Assembly (NCBI GenBank): GCA_030838245.1
Contig: JAUTXB010000104.1
Coordinates: 1 to 14,702, forward strand
Direction: 5' to 3'
Source: Acidimicrobiaceae bacterium
Lineage (GTDB): Bacteria > Actinomycetota > Acidimicrobiia > Acidimicrobiales > RAAP-2
DNA: 14,702 nt
A program made the translations under genes and the position numbers. The notes under the pieces were generated by a model. The model was given only the letters and a program-made list of their open reading frames with translations, did no database searches and was not told the origin of the DNA. Positions 14,126 to 14,702 of the stretch are shown piece after piece (positions within the stretch are counted from its first letter, which is position 1; each line of letters opens with the position of its first letter).

Positions 14126-14702
14126 ATGATCACGCCGCTCGCCACCAGCGTCACCGAACAGGATCACCGGCCAACCGGCTCTCGGGCCGAAGCCCGGGAG
14201 CAGGCCATCCTGGACGCGGCGCTCGAGCTGGTCCTGGAGGTGGGCTACGACCGCTTGAGCATGGACGCCCTGGCCGAGCGGGCCCACGCCGGCAAGGCCA
14301 CGATCTACCGGCACTGGTCGGGCAAGGCCGAAGTGGTGGCCGAGGCGGTCCGCCAACGCCAGTGCGAGGAGCTGCCGGTGGCTGACACCGGGTCGCTCCG
14401 GGGCGATCTTCTGGCCACCATCGAGCACATCGATACATCGGTGTCCTCCGAAGACGGCGCCCTGATCTCCGGTGTGCTCTGTGCCATGCGCACCGACCCA
14501 GTCTTGGCCAACCTGATGCGGACGCAGGTTGTCGAGAGCAAACGCACCAATTGTCTGCAACTCGTGGACCGGGCCATCGCCAGGGGGGAGCTGCCGTCGA
14601 GCGCAGCCGGTGATGTCCTCTACGAAGTACTACCCGCCATGGTCATCACTCGTTTGGTGATCAACGGCGAGGAACTGACCGAGGAGTTCGCCGCCCACCT
14701 GG
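14126..14702 (+). CDS. TetR-family transcriptional regulator (3' end cut by window)
   Basis: The frame is open from the ATG at 14126 to the window edge, 192 codons, close to the full 190-210 residues of the family, so only the very C-terminus is missing. The N-terminal DNA-binding domain (about residues 20-70) is clear: EAREQAILDAALELVLEVGY, then the helix-turn-helix SMDALAERAHAGKATIYRHW followed by SGKAEVVAEAV. The rest (about 75-192) is a helical ligand-binding domain of the TetR_C type, with no recognisable ligand. TetR proteins usually repress their own promoter and a nearby transporter or enzyme; the paired palindromes just upstream fit autorepression. No divergent gene shares this promoter, because the LCP gene upstream points the same way, so any other target would lie downstream of the window or elsewhere. 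Confidence 0.93.
   Translation, partial: MITPLATSVTEQDHRPTGSRAEAREQAILDAALELVLEVGYDRLSMDALAERAHAGKATIYRHWSGKAEVVAEAVRQRQCEELPVADTGSLRGDLLATIEHIDTSVSSEDGALISGVLCAMRTDPVLANLMRTQVVESKRTNCLQLVDRAIARGELPSSAAGDVLYEVLPAMVITRLVINGEELTEEFAAHL

Overview
The window is about 65% G+C by eye, with the codon use, GTG starts and long antisense shadow frames of a high-GC actinomycete. The left part carries the actinobacterial wall-signalling cluster: fhaA, fhaB, PP2C phosphatase, penicillin-binding protein and PASTA kinase, next to a tRNA-Leu(CAG). From memory, mycobacteria have a similar arrangement. The proline/polythreonine linkers at the ends of several secreted or membrane proteins, together with the shortened cluster, point to a non-mycobacterial lineage, perhaps Acidimicrobiia. 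That placement is inference only.

Layout. 76-5874 (minus strand): a compact operon transcribed fhaA > fhaB > pstP > pbpA > pknB, with 20-nt, 1-nt and 1-nt-overlap junctions and a 100-nt gap before the kinase. Compared with the mycobacterial cluster, rodA and pknA are missing. 5948-6031 (plus): tRNA-Leu(CAG), divergent from fhaA. 6032-7594: a hairpin, a small stress-type hydrophobic protein with a possible sigma-B-like promoter, a start-less YCII-like fragment, and a DUF899 thioredoxin-like protein. 7808-9457 (plus): a Baeyer-Villiger-type flavin monooxygenase. 9512-11587 (plus): a likely three-gene membrane operon holding an ArsB/SLC13-like permease, a COG4280-like membrane protein with a clear internal duplication, and a 75-residue membrane protein. 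11647-12057 (minus): a VOC/glyoxalase-fold protein. 12095-13945 (plus): a LytR-CpsA-Psr (LCP) wall ligase with a LytR_C domain. 14126-14702 (plus): a TetR repressor cut by the window edge, preceded by a promoter with two matching operator-like palindromes.

How the genes work together. The kinase senses wall fragments or lipid II through PASTA domains (known for the family). The phosphatase reverses its phosphorylations, the two FHA proteins read phosphothreonines, and the PBP builds peptidoglycan. The separate LCP protein would attach glycopolymers to the same wall. Kinase, phosphatase and LCP protein all end in Thr/Pro-rich extracytoplasmic tails. The middle region is accessory metabolism and transport with no obvious single pathway. 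The most noteworthy non-textbook signals are the duplicated ExxE membrane protein at 10626-11363, the two-operator tetR promoter at 14038-14104, and the loss of rodA/pknA from the wall cluster. I found no CRISPR array, insertion sequence, phage gene or replication origin.
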